From: Actinoplanes auranticolor
GTDB lineage: Bacteria > Actinomycetota > Actinomycetes > Mycobacteriales > Micromonosporaceae
Direction: 5' to 3'
DNA: 64,000 bases
NCBI RefSeq assembly: GCF_018332655.1
Contig: NZ_BOQL01000021.1
Location: forward strand, 328,579-392,578
Made by a program: the position numbers and the translations under genes. This document shows positions 48,214 to 59,019 of this stretch, in pieces (positions within the stretch are counted from its first letter, which is position 1; the number at the start of each line of letters is the position of its first letter). The notes beneath the pieces were generated by a model that saw only the letters and a list, made by a program, of their open reading frames with translations, searched no databases and had not been told where the DNA came from.

Positions 48214-48567
48214 TCAGCGGCGGCTGACCAGTCCTTCGAGGCGGTCGATGGCGGCGCTGACCTCGGCGGTGAGGCCGGCCACGGTGGCGGCCTGCTCGGT
48301 GGTCATCAGCTCGGCGTCGGCGGTGGTGGCGGCCGGCGTCTTGACCTCGTCGGCCACCACGGCGAAGCCCCGGCCGGCGACCCCGGCCCGGGCCGTTTCG
48401 ATGGCGGCGTTTCAGGGCGAGCGGGTTGGTCTGCCGCGCGATGCCGCCGATGAACCGCGCGACCTCGTCGACCTTCTGCAGGCTCTCGTGCAGCGTGCCG
48501 ACGGCCCGGCTGGCCGCACTGTTGTTGCTCAGCAGGTGACTCGCCGCCGTTCGGGCGTCGCGGAGAT
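48214..48567 (-). pseudogene. Broken methyl-accepting chemotaxis protein signalling domain
   Basis: The minus strand reads VGTLHESLQKVDEVARFIGGIARQTNPLAL, then a shift by one base restores AAIETARAGVAGRGFAVVADEVK, the hallmark hairpin tip of chemoreceptors. Its QTNxLALNAxIEAARAGE-type motif is split by an extra base in the TTT run at 48411-48413. The sensor and membrane parts are missing, so it is a fragment. The right boundary is approximate. A sequencing error could explain the shift but not the truncation. Confidence 0.78.
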
Positions 48568-48603
48568 GAGTGTGACGGTGCGACAGGGTGGGACCTGTCC
48601 TAG

Positions 48604-49802
48604 AATGTCCGTATCGTCTCACGCCAGAAAGCCCGCCTCCTCGGCAGTGGGCCGCGCGCCGCAGCTCTGCAGGTCGCGGCCCTGTTCGCGCTCTCCGGGC
48701 TGCTCGCTCTCGTCGGGATCGGCAACGACACCCGCCGGGCCGGCGACCTGCTGATCATCGCGGCGGCGGACCTGGCCCTGGCCGCGGCCATCGCGCCCCT
48801 GCCCTGGCACCGGTGGCGGCCGGGGGCGCCCTCGTTGCTCGCGCTGCCCGCCTTCGCCGTCCTGGGCTTCTCGACGTGGGCGTTCGGTGGCATGGCCGCC
48901 GGCACGGGCCCGTTCCTGGTGCTGATCTTCGCGTGGGCGGCGCTGCACTACTCGCGCCGGCTGCTGACCGCGCTCGTGCTGCCGGCGCTGGTGGCGTACG
49001 TGGCCCCGCTGGTCCTCACCGGCCAGCCGCCGGCCATCCTGGGCTCGGCGGCGGTGCTGCTGCCGGTCGCCCTGGGCATCGCCTTCCTGATCGAGGCCCA
49101 GGCACGCTACCTGCGCGAGGACCGGGCCCGGATCGCCGAGATCGAACGCTGGCGGGCCGCACTGGTGGCCGCCCTGGCCCACGACGTGCGCTCACCGCTG
49201 ACCACCGTGCAGATGGTCCTGGAGGAACTGCGCGACGAACCCGGTGCGGGCGCCGGCGATCTGATCGACCGGGCGCTGCGGCAGGTCGCCCGGATCACCC
49301 ACCTCACCGCCGGCCTGCTCGACCTCGACCGGATCGACTCGCAGGGCCGGCTGAAACTCGACCTGCGGCCCTGGCCGGTGCGCGAGGCGGTGGCCGGGGC
49401 CGTCGCGCACCTGGGCCGCGACGACATCGTGGTCGACGTCGACCCGGCGCTGGTGCTGGTGCTGGACCGGGACCGGTTCGAGCAGATCGTGGTCAACCTC
49501 GTCGGCAACGGCCTGCGCCACGGCGAGCCGCCCGTGGTGGTCCGGGTGACCGAGAGCGGCGGCACCGCGACGCTGGTGGTCCGTGACCACGGTCCCGGCG
49601 TACCCGTCGCGGCGCAGCCCCGGCTCTTCACCCGCTTCGGCAGCGAGAACCCGGCAGCATCGGCCTGGGTCTGTGGATCGTGGCTCAGCTGGCGCAGGCC
49701 CACGGCGGCGAGGCCCACTACGAGGCCGCCGACCGCGGCACCCGGATGGTGGTCACCTGGCCGGTGCGTCACATCGCGCGTACGCCGGGCGTGAGCGGGT
49801 AG
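48604..49802 (+). pseudogene. Sensor histidine kinase, frameshifted and without a good start
   Basis: The main frame codes for membrane helices (ALQVAALFALSGLLALVGIG, LLIIAAADLALAAAIAP, FAVLGFSTWAFGG, LLPVALGIAFLIEAQA). An H-box (WRAALVAALAHDVRSPLTTVQMVLEEL) and ATPase motifs (QIVVNLVGNGLRHGEPP, LVVRDHGPGVPV) follow. After RLFTRFGSENPAAS the reading frame changes: the expected GLGLWIVAQLAQAHGG continues in another frame and ends at TAG 49800-49802. Upstream, no ATG or GTG is in frame before a stop at 48601-48603. It may be a pseudogene or contain sequence errors. Confidence 0.72.
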
Positions 49803-49887
49803 CTCTCCGCACGTCCGGGGTCACGCAGCCCCGGCCGTACGAGCTGCGCGGACGCCGCCGCAACCGCCGGATGCCGGCGTAGCGCCG

Positions 49888-50271
49888 TCAGCGTTGCGCC
49901 GGCTGGAACAGTTCGATCAGATTGCCGGCCGGGTCGGAGATCAGGATCTGCCGGCCGCCCGGGCCGCTGACCAGGTCGCTGCGGAAGGGCACCCCCTGGT
50001 CGCGCAGGCGGCTGATCTCGGCGTCCAGGTCCTCGACGATCAGGTGGATGCGGTTGCGGCCCGCGGTGGCCGCGTCGTCAGGGGTGGCGCGGGCACCCGA
50101 GCTCGCCGGCCCGGACAGCAGCAACCGCAGCGGGCCACGGACGACGTCGGCGAAGGCGGGGGCCGCGCTGGTCCTCACGGTGAAGCCGAGGTGAGTGGTG
50201 TAGAAGTCGACGGCCTGCTGGACGTCGTCGACGAGGTAGCGGACGGCGACGTACTGCTCGGTTGCGGTCAC
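49888..50271 (-). CDS. VOC-family (glyoxalase/bleomycin-resistance-like) protein
   Basis: This 127-aa protein has the paired beta-alpha-beta-beta-beta VOC fold: VAVRYLVDDVQQAVDFYTTHLGFTVRTSAAPAFADV and NRIHLIVEDLDAEISRLRDQGVPFRSDLVSGPGGRQILISDPAGNLIELFQP. A metal-site His and the terminal Glu are visible. No cysteine pair is present, so it is not an ArsI-type C-As lyase. Its ATG overlaps the stop of the ArsR-phosphatase fusion by four bases. Family members bind or isomerise many small ligands. Confidence 0.85.
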   Translation of the reverse strand: MTATEQYVAVRYLVDDVQQAVDFYTTHLGFTVRTSAAPAFADVVRGPLRLLLSGPASSGARATPDDAATAGRNRIHLIVEDLDAEISRLRDQGVPFRSDLVSGPGGRQILISDPAGNLIELFQPAQR

Positions 50272-51011
50272 GGCTGAACTCCTTCGGTCAGGGTGGGGAG
50301 CAGGTGCCTGATGCGGGTGTCGAGGGTGGCCGCGGTGTGCGCGAAGGCCTGCCGCGGGTCGCCGGTGGTGGCGGGGTCGGGGATGCTCCAGTGCGCGCGG
50401 CGGGGGTGGCCGGGGAAGTCCGGGCAGGTCTCGCGGGCCTTGTCACACAGGCTGATCACGTGGTCGAAGCGGTGGCCGGTCAACGTGTCGTAGTGGCGGG
50501 GACGGCGGTCGCTGATGTCGAGGCCGAAGTCTTCGCGCAGCACCCGTACGGCATCGGGGTGCAGCTCGGCCCTGGGCCGGATGCCGGCGCTGGCCACCTC
50601 GACCCGGCCCTCGGTCTGGTGCCGCAGCAGGGCCTCGGCGATGGGGGAGCGGGCACTGTTGCCCGTGCAGACGAAGAGCACGGCACCGCCGGCGGGCAGC
50701 TCCGGAGTGGACTGCTGCCGCAGGGCCGGGTGCAGGGCGGCGGCGGTGCCGGTGAGTGCGGCCGCGCAGCGGTCGAGGTCGAGGTGGTAGTAGCTGTCGC
50801 GGCCGTCGAAGCTGCTCCGGGAGGCGGTGACCAGGCCGCCGTCGCGCAGCAGGCGCAGGTGGTAGGAGACCAGGTTCTGCGGCTCACCGACCAGGTCGAC
50901 GAGCTCGCGGACCCGGTGGTCGCTGCCGGCCAGCGCGGCGAGCAGCCGCCAGCGCAGCGGATGGGCGGCCAGCCGCACGAACGCCGGAGGCTCCGGACTC
51001 GACGATCCCAT
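50268..51011 (-). CDS. ArsR-type regulator fused to a low-molecular-weight phosphatase/arsenate reductase domain
   Basis: In this 247-aa fusion, residues 8-100 are an ArsR winged helix (HPLRWRLLAALAGSDHRVRELVDLVGEPQNLVSYHLRLLRDGGLVTASR). Residues 110-245 form a low-molecular-weight phosphatase fold with the catalytic loop LFVCTGNSARSPIAEALL and the DP acid in IPDPATTGDPRQAF. The CTGNSARSP loop is typical of thioredoxin-type arsenate reductases. The fusion could sense arsenite and reduce arsenate in one protein. It heads a two-gene operon with the VOC protein. Confidence 0.88.
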   Translation of the reverse strand: MGSSSPEPPAFVRLAAHPLRWRLLAALAGSDHRVRELVDLVGEPQNLVSYHLRLLRDGGLVTASRSSFDGRDSYYHLDLDRCAAALTGTAAALHPALRQQSTPELPAGGAVLFVCTGNSARSPIAEALLRHQTEGRVEVASAGIRPRAELHPDAVRVLREDFGLDISDRRPRHYDTLTGHRFDHVISLCDKARETCPDFPGHPRRAHWSIPDPATTGDPRQAFAHTAATLDTRIRHLLPTLTEGVQP

Positions 51012-51031
51012 GGCCAGGACATTACATCAAA

Positions 51032-52951
<1,920 letters not shown>

Positions 52952-52956
52952 CGCCG

Positions 52957-53391
52957 TCAGCCGTTCCGGGCCGGTGGGGCCGGCTGGTTGACCAGCAGCC
53001 AGTAGACGCCCAGGACGTTGGCCGCCTCGACGAACTCCTCGAACACGACCGGCTTGCGCACGAAGCTGTTGGCGCCCAGGCGGTAGCTTTCCACGATGTC
53101 GCGTTCCTCGCTGGAGGTGGTGAGCACGACCACCGGCAGGGAGCTCGTGCGCTCGTCGTCGCGGATGGCCCGCAGCACCTCCAGGCCGTCGACCTTCGGC
53201 AGCTTGATGTCGAGGAGGATCAGCGCCGGGTGCAGCGGCTGGCCCTCGCCGGGCAGCAGCAGCCGCAGGGCCTGCTCACCGTCGCTGGCCACGACGATCT
53301 CGTTGCGGATGTGGTTCTTGGCGAAGGCGCGGATCGTGAACAGGACGTCGTCGGGGTTGTCCTCGACCAGCAGGATCGGGCCGTCGCTCAT
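52957..53391 (-). CDS. Single-domain response regulator (Rcp1-like)
   Basis: This 144-aa protein is only a receiver: [22 protein letters not shown], phosphoacceptor Asp in [53 protein letters not shown]. It ends [14 protein letters not shown], typical of Rcp1-type regulators paired with phytochromes or PAS kinases. There is no output domain, so it probably relays phosphate between the two kinases. The start overlaps the upstream kinase stop by one base (TGATG). Confidence 0.93.
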   Translation of the reverse strand: MSDGPILLVEDNPDDVLFTIRAFAKNHIRNEIVVASDGEQALRLLLPGEGQPLHPALILLDIKLPKVDGLEVLRAIRDDERTSSLPVVVLTTSSEERDIVESYRLGANSFVRKPVVFEEFVEAANVLGVYWLLVNQPAPPARNG

Positions 53392-54548
53392 CACAGCACC
53401 CACCCCGCCGGCGCCGGAGCGAGGCTGAACCGGAAGGTCGCGCCCTCGCCCGGGGCGGACTCGGCGCGGATCTGACCGCCGTGGCGGGTGACGATCCGGT
53501 GCACGATGGCCAGTCCGATCCCGGTGCCCTCGAAGTCGGTGGCCGAGTGCAGCCGCTGGAACGGGTCGAAGAGCTTGTGGGCGAACCGCATGTCGAAACC
53601 GGCCCCGTTGTCCTGCACCGAATAGACGTCGACGCCGTCGCGCTGCTCGTGGGCGAGCCGGATGGCGGCGTCCGGATTGTGCACGGTGAACTTCCACGCG
53701 TTGCCGATCAGGTTCTGCAGCACCAGCCGGATCAGGTGCGGATCGCCCTGGGCCACCAGGCCGTCGGGGATGACGATGCCGGGGCTGCGGTCGGGCTCGC
53801 GACCGCGCAGCTCCGCCACCACCTCACCGGCCAGGGCCGTGATGTCGGTGTGCTCACGGCGCAGCTCCACCCGGGTGGCCCGGGACAGGTTGAGCAGGTC
53901 GTCGATCATCTGGGCCATCCGGGCCACGTTGGCCTGGATCCGGCCCAGGTACTGCCGGGCCTCCTCGGCCAGCGTGTCGCCGAAGTCCTCGATCAGGATC
54001 TGGCTGAAGCCCTCCACCGAGCGCAGCGGCGCGCGCAGGTCGTGCGACACCGAGTACGCGAACGCGTCCAGCTCGCGGGTGGAGACCTCCAGCTCCGCGG
54101 TGCGTTCCCGGACGCGCTGCTCCAGCTCGTTGTTGAGCCGGCGCACCTCCTCCTCGGCGTGCTTGCGCTCGGTGATGTCGGTGGAGATGCCGCAGACCGC
54201 GTACGAGCGGCCGGTCGCGTCGGTGAGCGGGAACTTGACCGTGACGTAGGTGCGCAGCCCGTCGTCGCTGGGCGCCTGCTCCTCCATCTGCACCGGGAAG
54301 CCGCGCGCGAAGGCCCGCAGGTCGTTGGCGCGGAAGTCGTCGGCGATGTCCTCGGCGAACAGGTCGTGGTCGGTCAGCCCGACGATGTCCTCGCGGCGCA
54401 GCTTGAACAACCGTTCGTACTCCCGGTTGACCAGCAGGTACCGGCCGTCGGCGTCCCGCATGTAGATGACGGCCGAGGTGTGGTCGATGAGGGCCATGAG
54501 CTGTTCGTGGCCCACCGTCATGAGCTTCTGGCTGGCCCGAGCCTTCAC
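53391..54548 (-). CDS. PAS-domain sensor histidine kinase
   Basis: This 385-aa soluble kinase has a PAS fold at 20-125 ([49 protein letters not shown]), a coiled coil ([19 protein letters not shown]) and a HisKA ([27 protein letters not shown]). Its HATPase has [33 protein letters not shown] and [18 protein letters not shown]. The start is GTG 54548 after GGGGGTGG. An ATG at about 54524 is the alternative. It is the first gene of a three-gene phosphorelay operon. Confidence 0.9.
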   Translation of the reverse strand: MKARASQKLMTVGHEQLMALIDHTSAVIYMRDADGRYLLVNREYERLFKLRREDIVGLTDHDLFAEDIADDFRANDLRAFARGFPVQMEEQAPSDDGLRTYVTVKFPLTDATGRSYAVCGISTDITERKHAEEEVRRLNNELEQRVRERTAELEVSTRELDAFAYSVSHDLRAPLRSVEGFSQILIEDFGDTLAEEARQYLGRIQANVARMAQMIDDLLNLSRATRVELRREHTDITALAGEVVAELRGREPDRSPGIVIPDGLVAQGDPHLIRLVLQNLIGNAWKFTVHNPDAAIRLAHEQRDGVDVYSVQDNGAGFDMRFAHKLFDPFQRLHSATDFEGTGIGLAIVHRIVTRHGGQIRAESAPGEGATFRFSLAPAPAGWVL

Positions 54549-54595
54549 CGCCCACCCCCACGTACTAGCGGATGACCCGTCACCGCAGGCACCCC

Positions 54596-55909
54596 TCAGG
54601 CCGCCAGGGTCACGGCGACTGCCGCCGTCCCAGAGGGTGACGGTACCGCGCCCGTGGTGGGGTTTGCGGTGTTTTCGACGGTCAGCACCTGCCGCAAGGG
54701 GGCGAGCAGGTGCTCGCGGCGGGCCCGGGTCAGCCGTTCCAGGAACGTCTCGGTCATGCCGGTGGTGCCCGACCGGTTGGACACCAGCCGCTGGTCGCCC
54801 CGGCCGGCCAGATCGCGCTGGGTCTGCGGCTTGAACAGGAACTTCTTGCTCAGCATCAGGTGCGCTCCGGCCGCTCGCGCGTGCGCGTTCAGCACCGCGT
54901 ACCAGTCGGCGAGGGCCGGCGCACGCCGGACCAGGCGGCACAGGTCGGTGGCGTCGGCGGTCGCCAGTGCGGTGCTGTCCACCTCCAGGTCGGTCAGCAG
55001 CCGTTGCGGCAGCGTCGGCTGGACCATCAGGGTGGCGAGGGCCTCGCGTTCGTCGGCCAGCAGGGCGGGGAACAGCCGGCGGACGTGCCGGCCGTAGTCG
55101 TCCAGCGCGATGCCGAGCAGGAAGTCCCGCTTGAGGGCCTCGGGATCGAGGGCGCCGCTGGGCGGGATGTCGTCCGGCAGCCAGTGCACGGCGAACTGGC
55201 GGAAGACGTCCATGAAGTGCTCCGCCGGCATGCTCTGCTCGGCCGGCAGTGCCGCGAAGGTGAGAAAGAGCCGCCGCATGGCCTCGAGCAGGGTCGTCGA
55301 CGTCTGCACCCGCAGCACCGCGTCGTCGGAGTCGAGCCTGGTCCCGGCGCGGGCCAGCGGTTCCAGCAGGTTGTTCACCGCCAGTTCGAGCGCCTCGCTG
55401 CGCTTGACCAGGGCGAAGAAGCGCTCCTCGGCCGGGGTACCGGTGTAGCTGCGGATCCGGCCGTCGTCGAACACGCCCGGCAGGCTCGCCAGCACCTCGT
55501 CGCCCAGACAGACCTGCACGGTGCCGACGTTCCAGCGCACCAGCGAGGCGTAGCTGTCGCGGTGGTAGTGCCCGGTCCCGGTGTGCTCGGCCAGCGCCGT
55601 GAAGTACGCCGGGAAAGGGGCCGCCGTGTCGCCCACGGTCAGCTGGTCGAACGCGCGCTGGGGCTCCTCCTTGCCGCCCGGCGTGCGCTCCTGGAAGTGC
55701 CGGGCGACCGAGGCTCCGGCGAACCCCAGGTGCACCACCAGGCGCTGGGCCTCGAGCCGGTCCAGCCGTTCCGGCCGGGGCAGCCCGGGCAGCACCTGCC
55801 GGCAGAGAGCGTCGACGAGCACTCCCGGGGGAGCCTCGCCGGCCAGGATCGCCCGGTTGAGACGGGGAAGTTCGTTCAATATCCAGGTGCCGACCCGCTC
55901 CAGCTCCAT
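54596..55909 (-). CDS. Unidentified 437-aa protein
   Basis: I do not recognise this gene with confidence. The protein is soluble, mostly helical and without a signal or membrane segment. Notable segments are GHYHRDSYASLVRWNVGTVQVCLGDEVLASLPGVFDDGRIRSYTGTPAEERFFALVKRSEALELAVNNLLEP, VHWLPDDIPPSGALDPEALKRDFLLGIALDDYGRHVRRLFPALL, and SKKFLFKPQTQRDLAGRGDQRLVSNRSGTTGMTETFLERLTRARREHLLAPL. The last recalls the DUF1864 (PrnB-like) family, but I cannot confirm it. GAAGGGAT precedes the ATG at 55909. Upstream at 55995-56009 is a motif shared with two other intergenic regions. Confidence 0.75.
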   Translation of the reverse strand: MELERVGTWILNELPRLNRAILAGEAPPGVLVDALCRQVLPGLPRPERLDRLEAQRLVVHLGFAGASVARHFQERTPGGKEEPQRAFDQLTVGDTAAPFPAYFTALAEHTGTGHYHRDSYASLVRWNVGTVQVCLGDEVLASLPGVFDDGRIRSYTGTPAEERFFALVKRSEALELAVNNLLEPLARAGTRLDSDDAVLRVQTSTTLLEAMRRLFLTFAALPAEQSMPAEHFMDVFRQFAVHWLPDDIPPSGALDPEALKRDFLLGIALDDYGRHVRRLFPALLADEREALATLMVQPTLPQRLLTDLEVDSTALATADATDLCRLVRRAPALADWYAVLNAHARAAGAHLMLSKKFLFKPQTQRDLAGRGDQRLVSNRSGTTGMTETFLERLTRARREHLLAPLRQVLTVENTANPTTGAVPSPSGTAAVAVTLAA

Positions 55910-56203
55910 CGTGATCCCTTCACGAATCCCCGAGGTTGCCCACCGTGACCAGGCCGGCACAACGTTCCCGGCGGATCACCGCTCAACCCAATTCCCGTTA
56001 TATCGGGCAAATCAACTGTAGATCAGCGGTGGTGCGGATACCCCGAGGCGGTAGGGGGTATGGAGAAGATCGCCTCAGTGCACGCAGGCGGTCACGGTGG
56101 GTGCACGAGCTGGCGGATCGGCCGGGTTCTCCTCGGATGGACGGCCGGTTCTCGCCCGTCGCCGCAGCGTGCGACATTGTCGCCCGTGAAGGACGAGGGG
56201 CTC

Positions 56204-56383
56204 ATGGACGACGCGCTGCTGGCCTACGGGACCGGTCGGGCCGACGCGCTGGCCGGGTGCCGGGACGCCGCACAGGCCAGGGATCCGCGGACCGGGGCGG
56301 ACTACCGGATGGGGTTCCTCGACGCCCGCATCGAGATCTTCCGGATGTTCGCCGGAGTCCGGGAGATCCTCGACGAGAGCTGA
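56204..56383 (+). CDS. Small conserved-looking protein, 59 aa
   Basis: An ATG at 56204 follows GAAGGACGAGGGG and opens a 59-aa frame: DDALLAYGTGRADALAGCRDAAQARDPRTGADYRMGFLDARIEIFRMFAGVREIL. A spacing of small and aromatic residues around YRMGFLDARIE suggests two helices. The function is unknown. A GTG 18 bases earlier is another possible start. Its stop lies about 35 bases from the converging peptidase gene. Confidence 0.6.
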   Translation: MDDALLAYGTGRADALAGCRDAAQARDPRTGADYRMGFLDARIEIFRMFAGVREILDES

Positions 56384-56418
56384 CCACCGCCGCCGCGGAA
56401 CGGCGGCGGCCGATCGTC

Positions 56419-57969
56419 TCAGGCGGGCATCGGTGCGTCGCGGCAGACGGTTCCGGCGGGCGGGAGAGTGAGCCGGAGCAGGTACTCGTACATGTGGGCC
56501 TCGGCGCAGGCGCTCTTGCGGCGTGCGGTGTGGCCCTCGCCGTCCCAGGTGAGCAGGCGGCCGTGGGCCAGGGTGTGGGCCAGCGCGACCGAGTCCGCGT
56601 ACGGGGTGTCCGGATCGCCGATGTTGCCGACCACCAGGATCGGGGCCGACCCCCGCGCGCGGTACGAGCCCGTGTAGCGGCTGTGCCGGGCGGCCGGCCA
56701 CTGCAGGCAGGCCGGTGCGTGCGTCTGGTCGTAGGCGGGCGGCCCGTACGCCATGCCCGGCGCGGTGAGCGGGAAGTCGGCCGCGGCCCGGGCCAGCCGG
56801 GTCCGCAGCTCGGGCAGGCCCCGCGGGTAGACCCGGTCGGCGCACTCCACCGCGACGTTGACCGCGTTGAACGCCGTGTCGGACTGGCTGATCGTGTACA
56901 GCAGCGGGCCGGTGCGGGACTCCGCCAGGTCCAGGTTCGTCCCCAGGGTGGCCCAGTAGCGGGTCCCGCTGTTGAGCCGGTACGTCAGCTCGGACAGCAT
57001 GGTCGCGCCGTTGACGCTGACCGCCCCGGTGGCGTCGCGGACCGGGTCGGCGTCGAGCGAGTCCAGGACGGCGTGGACCTTCGCGGCCAGGTCGCTGGCG
57101 GTCGGGGCCGGGACGTCCGCCGCGAACGCGCACTGCTGCGGGTTGGCCGCGCACCAGCCGAGGAAGCGGTACATCGCCGCCTCGGTCGCGCGGTACTGGC
57201 CATAGTCGTACGCGTACGGGTCGTCAGCGTACTTACGCGGGTCGTAACCCGAATCCAGCACCAGAGCGCGGGTGCGTTGGGGGAACATGTCGGCGTAGAC
57301 GGTGCCCACGTACGAGGCGTACGACCCGCCGAAGTAGGTGAGCTTGTCGTCGCCGACAGCGGCCCGCAACAGGTCCAGATCCCGGGCCTGCGACGCGGTG
57401 CCGAGGTACGGCAGCAGCCCACCCGAATGCGCCCGGCACGCGGCGTTCCACTCCCGGGCCAGGCGCACGGCCGTGCCGAAGGAGTCCGGTGCGGGCCGGG
57501 TCCTGGCCTGGGCCCACTGCGCCCGGTACGCCGGCCCGTCGAGGCAGGTGACCGGCTGGCTGCGGTGCACCCCGCGGGGATCGAAGCCGACGATGTCGAA
57601 GCGGTCGCGCAGCTCCGGCGAGGACGAGGTCGCGAACGACTGGACCCAGTCCCATCCGGAGCTGCCCGGGCCGCCGGCGTAGAGGAACAACGTGCCGATC
57701 CGGGTGGCCGGGTCGGCGGCCGGCCGGCGCCGCAGCTGCAGGGTGAGCTGTGTCCCGTCCGGACGGCGGTAGTCGAGCGGCACCCGGGCCGAGGTGCACT
57801 GGTGCACGCCGTCGCCGCAATCGCTCCACGCCAGCGTGGGCACCGGCACGCCCGGCACCCCACCCGCCGGCAGCTCGGCGGTCGACGGCCGGGGAGTGGC
57901 ATGGACCGGCGCCGCGGTGAGCAGGACCAGCACCGCGGCGGCGGCCAGGGATGATCGGGGGAATCTCAT
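56419..57969 (-). CDS. Secreted alpha/beta-hydrolase, tripeptidyl aminopeptidase-like
   Basis: This 516-aa exported hydrolase has a signal peptide (RSSLAAAAVLVLLTAAPVHAT) and an N-terminal SlpD/TAP-like start (VPTLAWSDCGDGVHQCTSARVPLDYRRPDG). The nucleophile elbow is LTYFGGSYASYVGTVYADMFP, and there is a cap domain with paired cysteines. The acid and His regions are APILVVGNIGDPDTPYADSVALA and LTWDGEGHTARR. Family members remove tripeptides from secreted proteins in streptomycetes. It is a monocistronic-looking gene. Confidence 0.87.
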   Translation of the reverse strand: MRFPRSSLAAAAVLVLLTAAPVHATPRPSTAELPAGGVPGVPVPTLAWSDCGDGVHQCTSARVPLDYRRPDGTQLTLQLRRRPAADPATRIGTLFLYAGGPGSSGWDWVQSFATSSSPELRDRFDIVGFDPRGVHRSQPVTCLDGPAYRAQWAQARTRPAPDSFGTAVRLAREWNAACRAHSGGLLPYLGTASQARDLDLLRAAVGDDKLTYFGGSYASYVGTVYADMFPQRTRALVLDSGYDPRKYADDPYAYDYGQYRATEAAMYRFLGWCAANPQQCAFAADVPAPTASDLAAKVHAVLDSLDADPVRDATGAVSVNGATMLSELTYRLNSGTRYWATLGTNLDLAESRTGPLLYTISQSDTAFNAVNVAVECADRVYPRGLPELRTRLARAAADFPLTAPGMAYGPPAYDQTHAPACLQWPAARHSRYTGSYRARGSAPILVVGNIGDPDTPYADSVALAHTLAHGRLLTWDGEGHTARRKSACAEAHMYEYLLRLTLPPAGTVCRDAPMPA

Positions 57970-58068
57970 AGCCCAGAAGCTAGGGGCGCGACCTCACCGG
58001 CAGAGCCCGAACCGCCACGTCGTCACACGAAATGATCAAGCCGTCGGGGCGGCGGCCCGGTCAGTCCT

Positions 58069-59001
58069 TCAGCGCGCGATCACCGGCAGCAGGTGCCGGC
58101 GGACCAACTCCAGGGCGGGGCGCCAGTCCGGCGGCAGCTCGTCACGGGCCGGCGGTCCGGCGTCGAAGCGGGGATCGCCGGTGGTGACGACCACGGCGTG
58201 CGGCAGAACCACGACGTGCTGCCCGGCCCAGCCTCCGGCCAGCAGCAGACCGTCGCCGGTCCAGATGCCGAAGCCGTACGGCAGCTCCTCGGGCGGCCCG
58301 CCCGGCGACTGGGCCGTGGTCATCGCGGCGGCGAAGGCCGGGTCGACCAGCGGCTGCCCGCCCAGCCGCCACAACTCGCCGAGCCGGCCCAGGGCCTCGG
58401 CCGACAGGCGCAGATGCGCGAAGCCGTAGCTGACACCGTCCGGATCGGTGGGCCAGACCGCGTCCGCGATGCCCAGCGGCGCGAACAACTCGGCGGCGGC
58501 GAACTCACCCACCGGACAGCCGAGCACCTGTGCCAGGCCCGCCGACAGCAGGTGGGCCGCGCCGTTGTCGTACCGGAAGACCTTCCCCGGCGGATCGGTG
58601 CGCGGCGCGGACGCGACCCGGGCGACCTGCCCGCCCGGCAGGGCGGTGACCGCGTCGATGTCCCAGGGGCCGTCGACGGCGGCGCCGCGGGTCATGGTCA
58701 GCAGGTGCCGCCAGGTCTGCCCGTACGCGGGTGTGTCGCGCAGTGCGGGGAGCACGGCATGCAGCGGCTCGTCCAGGCCGGGTAGCAGCCCGCGCCGCAC
58801 GGCGATCCCGGCCACCGTCGCCACGACGGACTTCGTCACCGAGAACACGTCGGCGACCATCGGGCCGCGGTAGTGCTCGTCGAAGACGGGTTCGCCGGCG
58901 ACGAGCACGCGCAGGTGGCTGGTGTGGGCGTAGCGGGGGTCCGTGCCGACCACTTCGCCGATGTGGCGGCAGGCGGCGTGCACGGCGGCGGCATCGGGCA
59001 T
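58069..59001 (-). CDS. Serine hydrolase of the beta-lactamase/DD-peptidase class C fold
   Basis: This 310-aa protein has the catalytic SxxK in DVFSVTKSVVATVAGIAVRRG, a YGQTWRHLLTMTRG block, KVFRYDNGAAHLLSAGLAQVLGCPVGEFAAAELFAPLGI (Tyr-x-Asn type motif) and a C-terminal GGWAGQHVVVLPHAVVVTTGDPRF. No signal peptide is visible, so it is cytoplasmic, as are esterase-like members. It follows the BioF-like gene by 18 bases and is probably co-transcribed. Confidence 0.87.
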   Translation of the reverse strand: MPDAAAVHAACRHIGEVVGTDPRYAHTSHLRVLVAGEPVFDEHYRGPMVADVFSVTKSVVATVAGIAVRRGLLPGLDEPLHAVLPALRDTPAYGQTWRHLLTMTRGAAVDGPWDIDAVTALPGGQVARVASAPRTDPPGKVFRYDNGAAHLLSAGLAQVLGCPVGEFAAAELFAPLGIADAVWPTDPDGVSYGFAHLRLSAEALGRLGELWRLGGQPLVDPAFAAAMTTAQSPGGPPEELPYGFGIWTGDGLLLAGGWAGQHVVVLPHAVVVTTGDPRFDAGPPARDELPPDWRPALELVRRHLLPVIAR

Positions 59002-59019
59002 CAGGCGATGATCGCAGCG

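Noticed and set aside
49888..50271. ArsI-type C-As lyase
   Set aside because: The VOC protein has no cysteine, whereas ArsI needs a cysteine pair.
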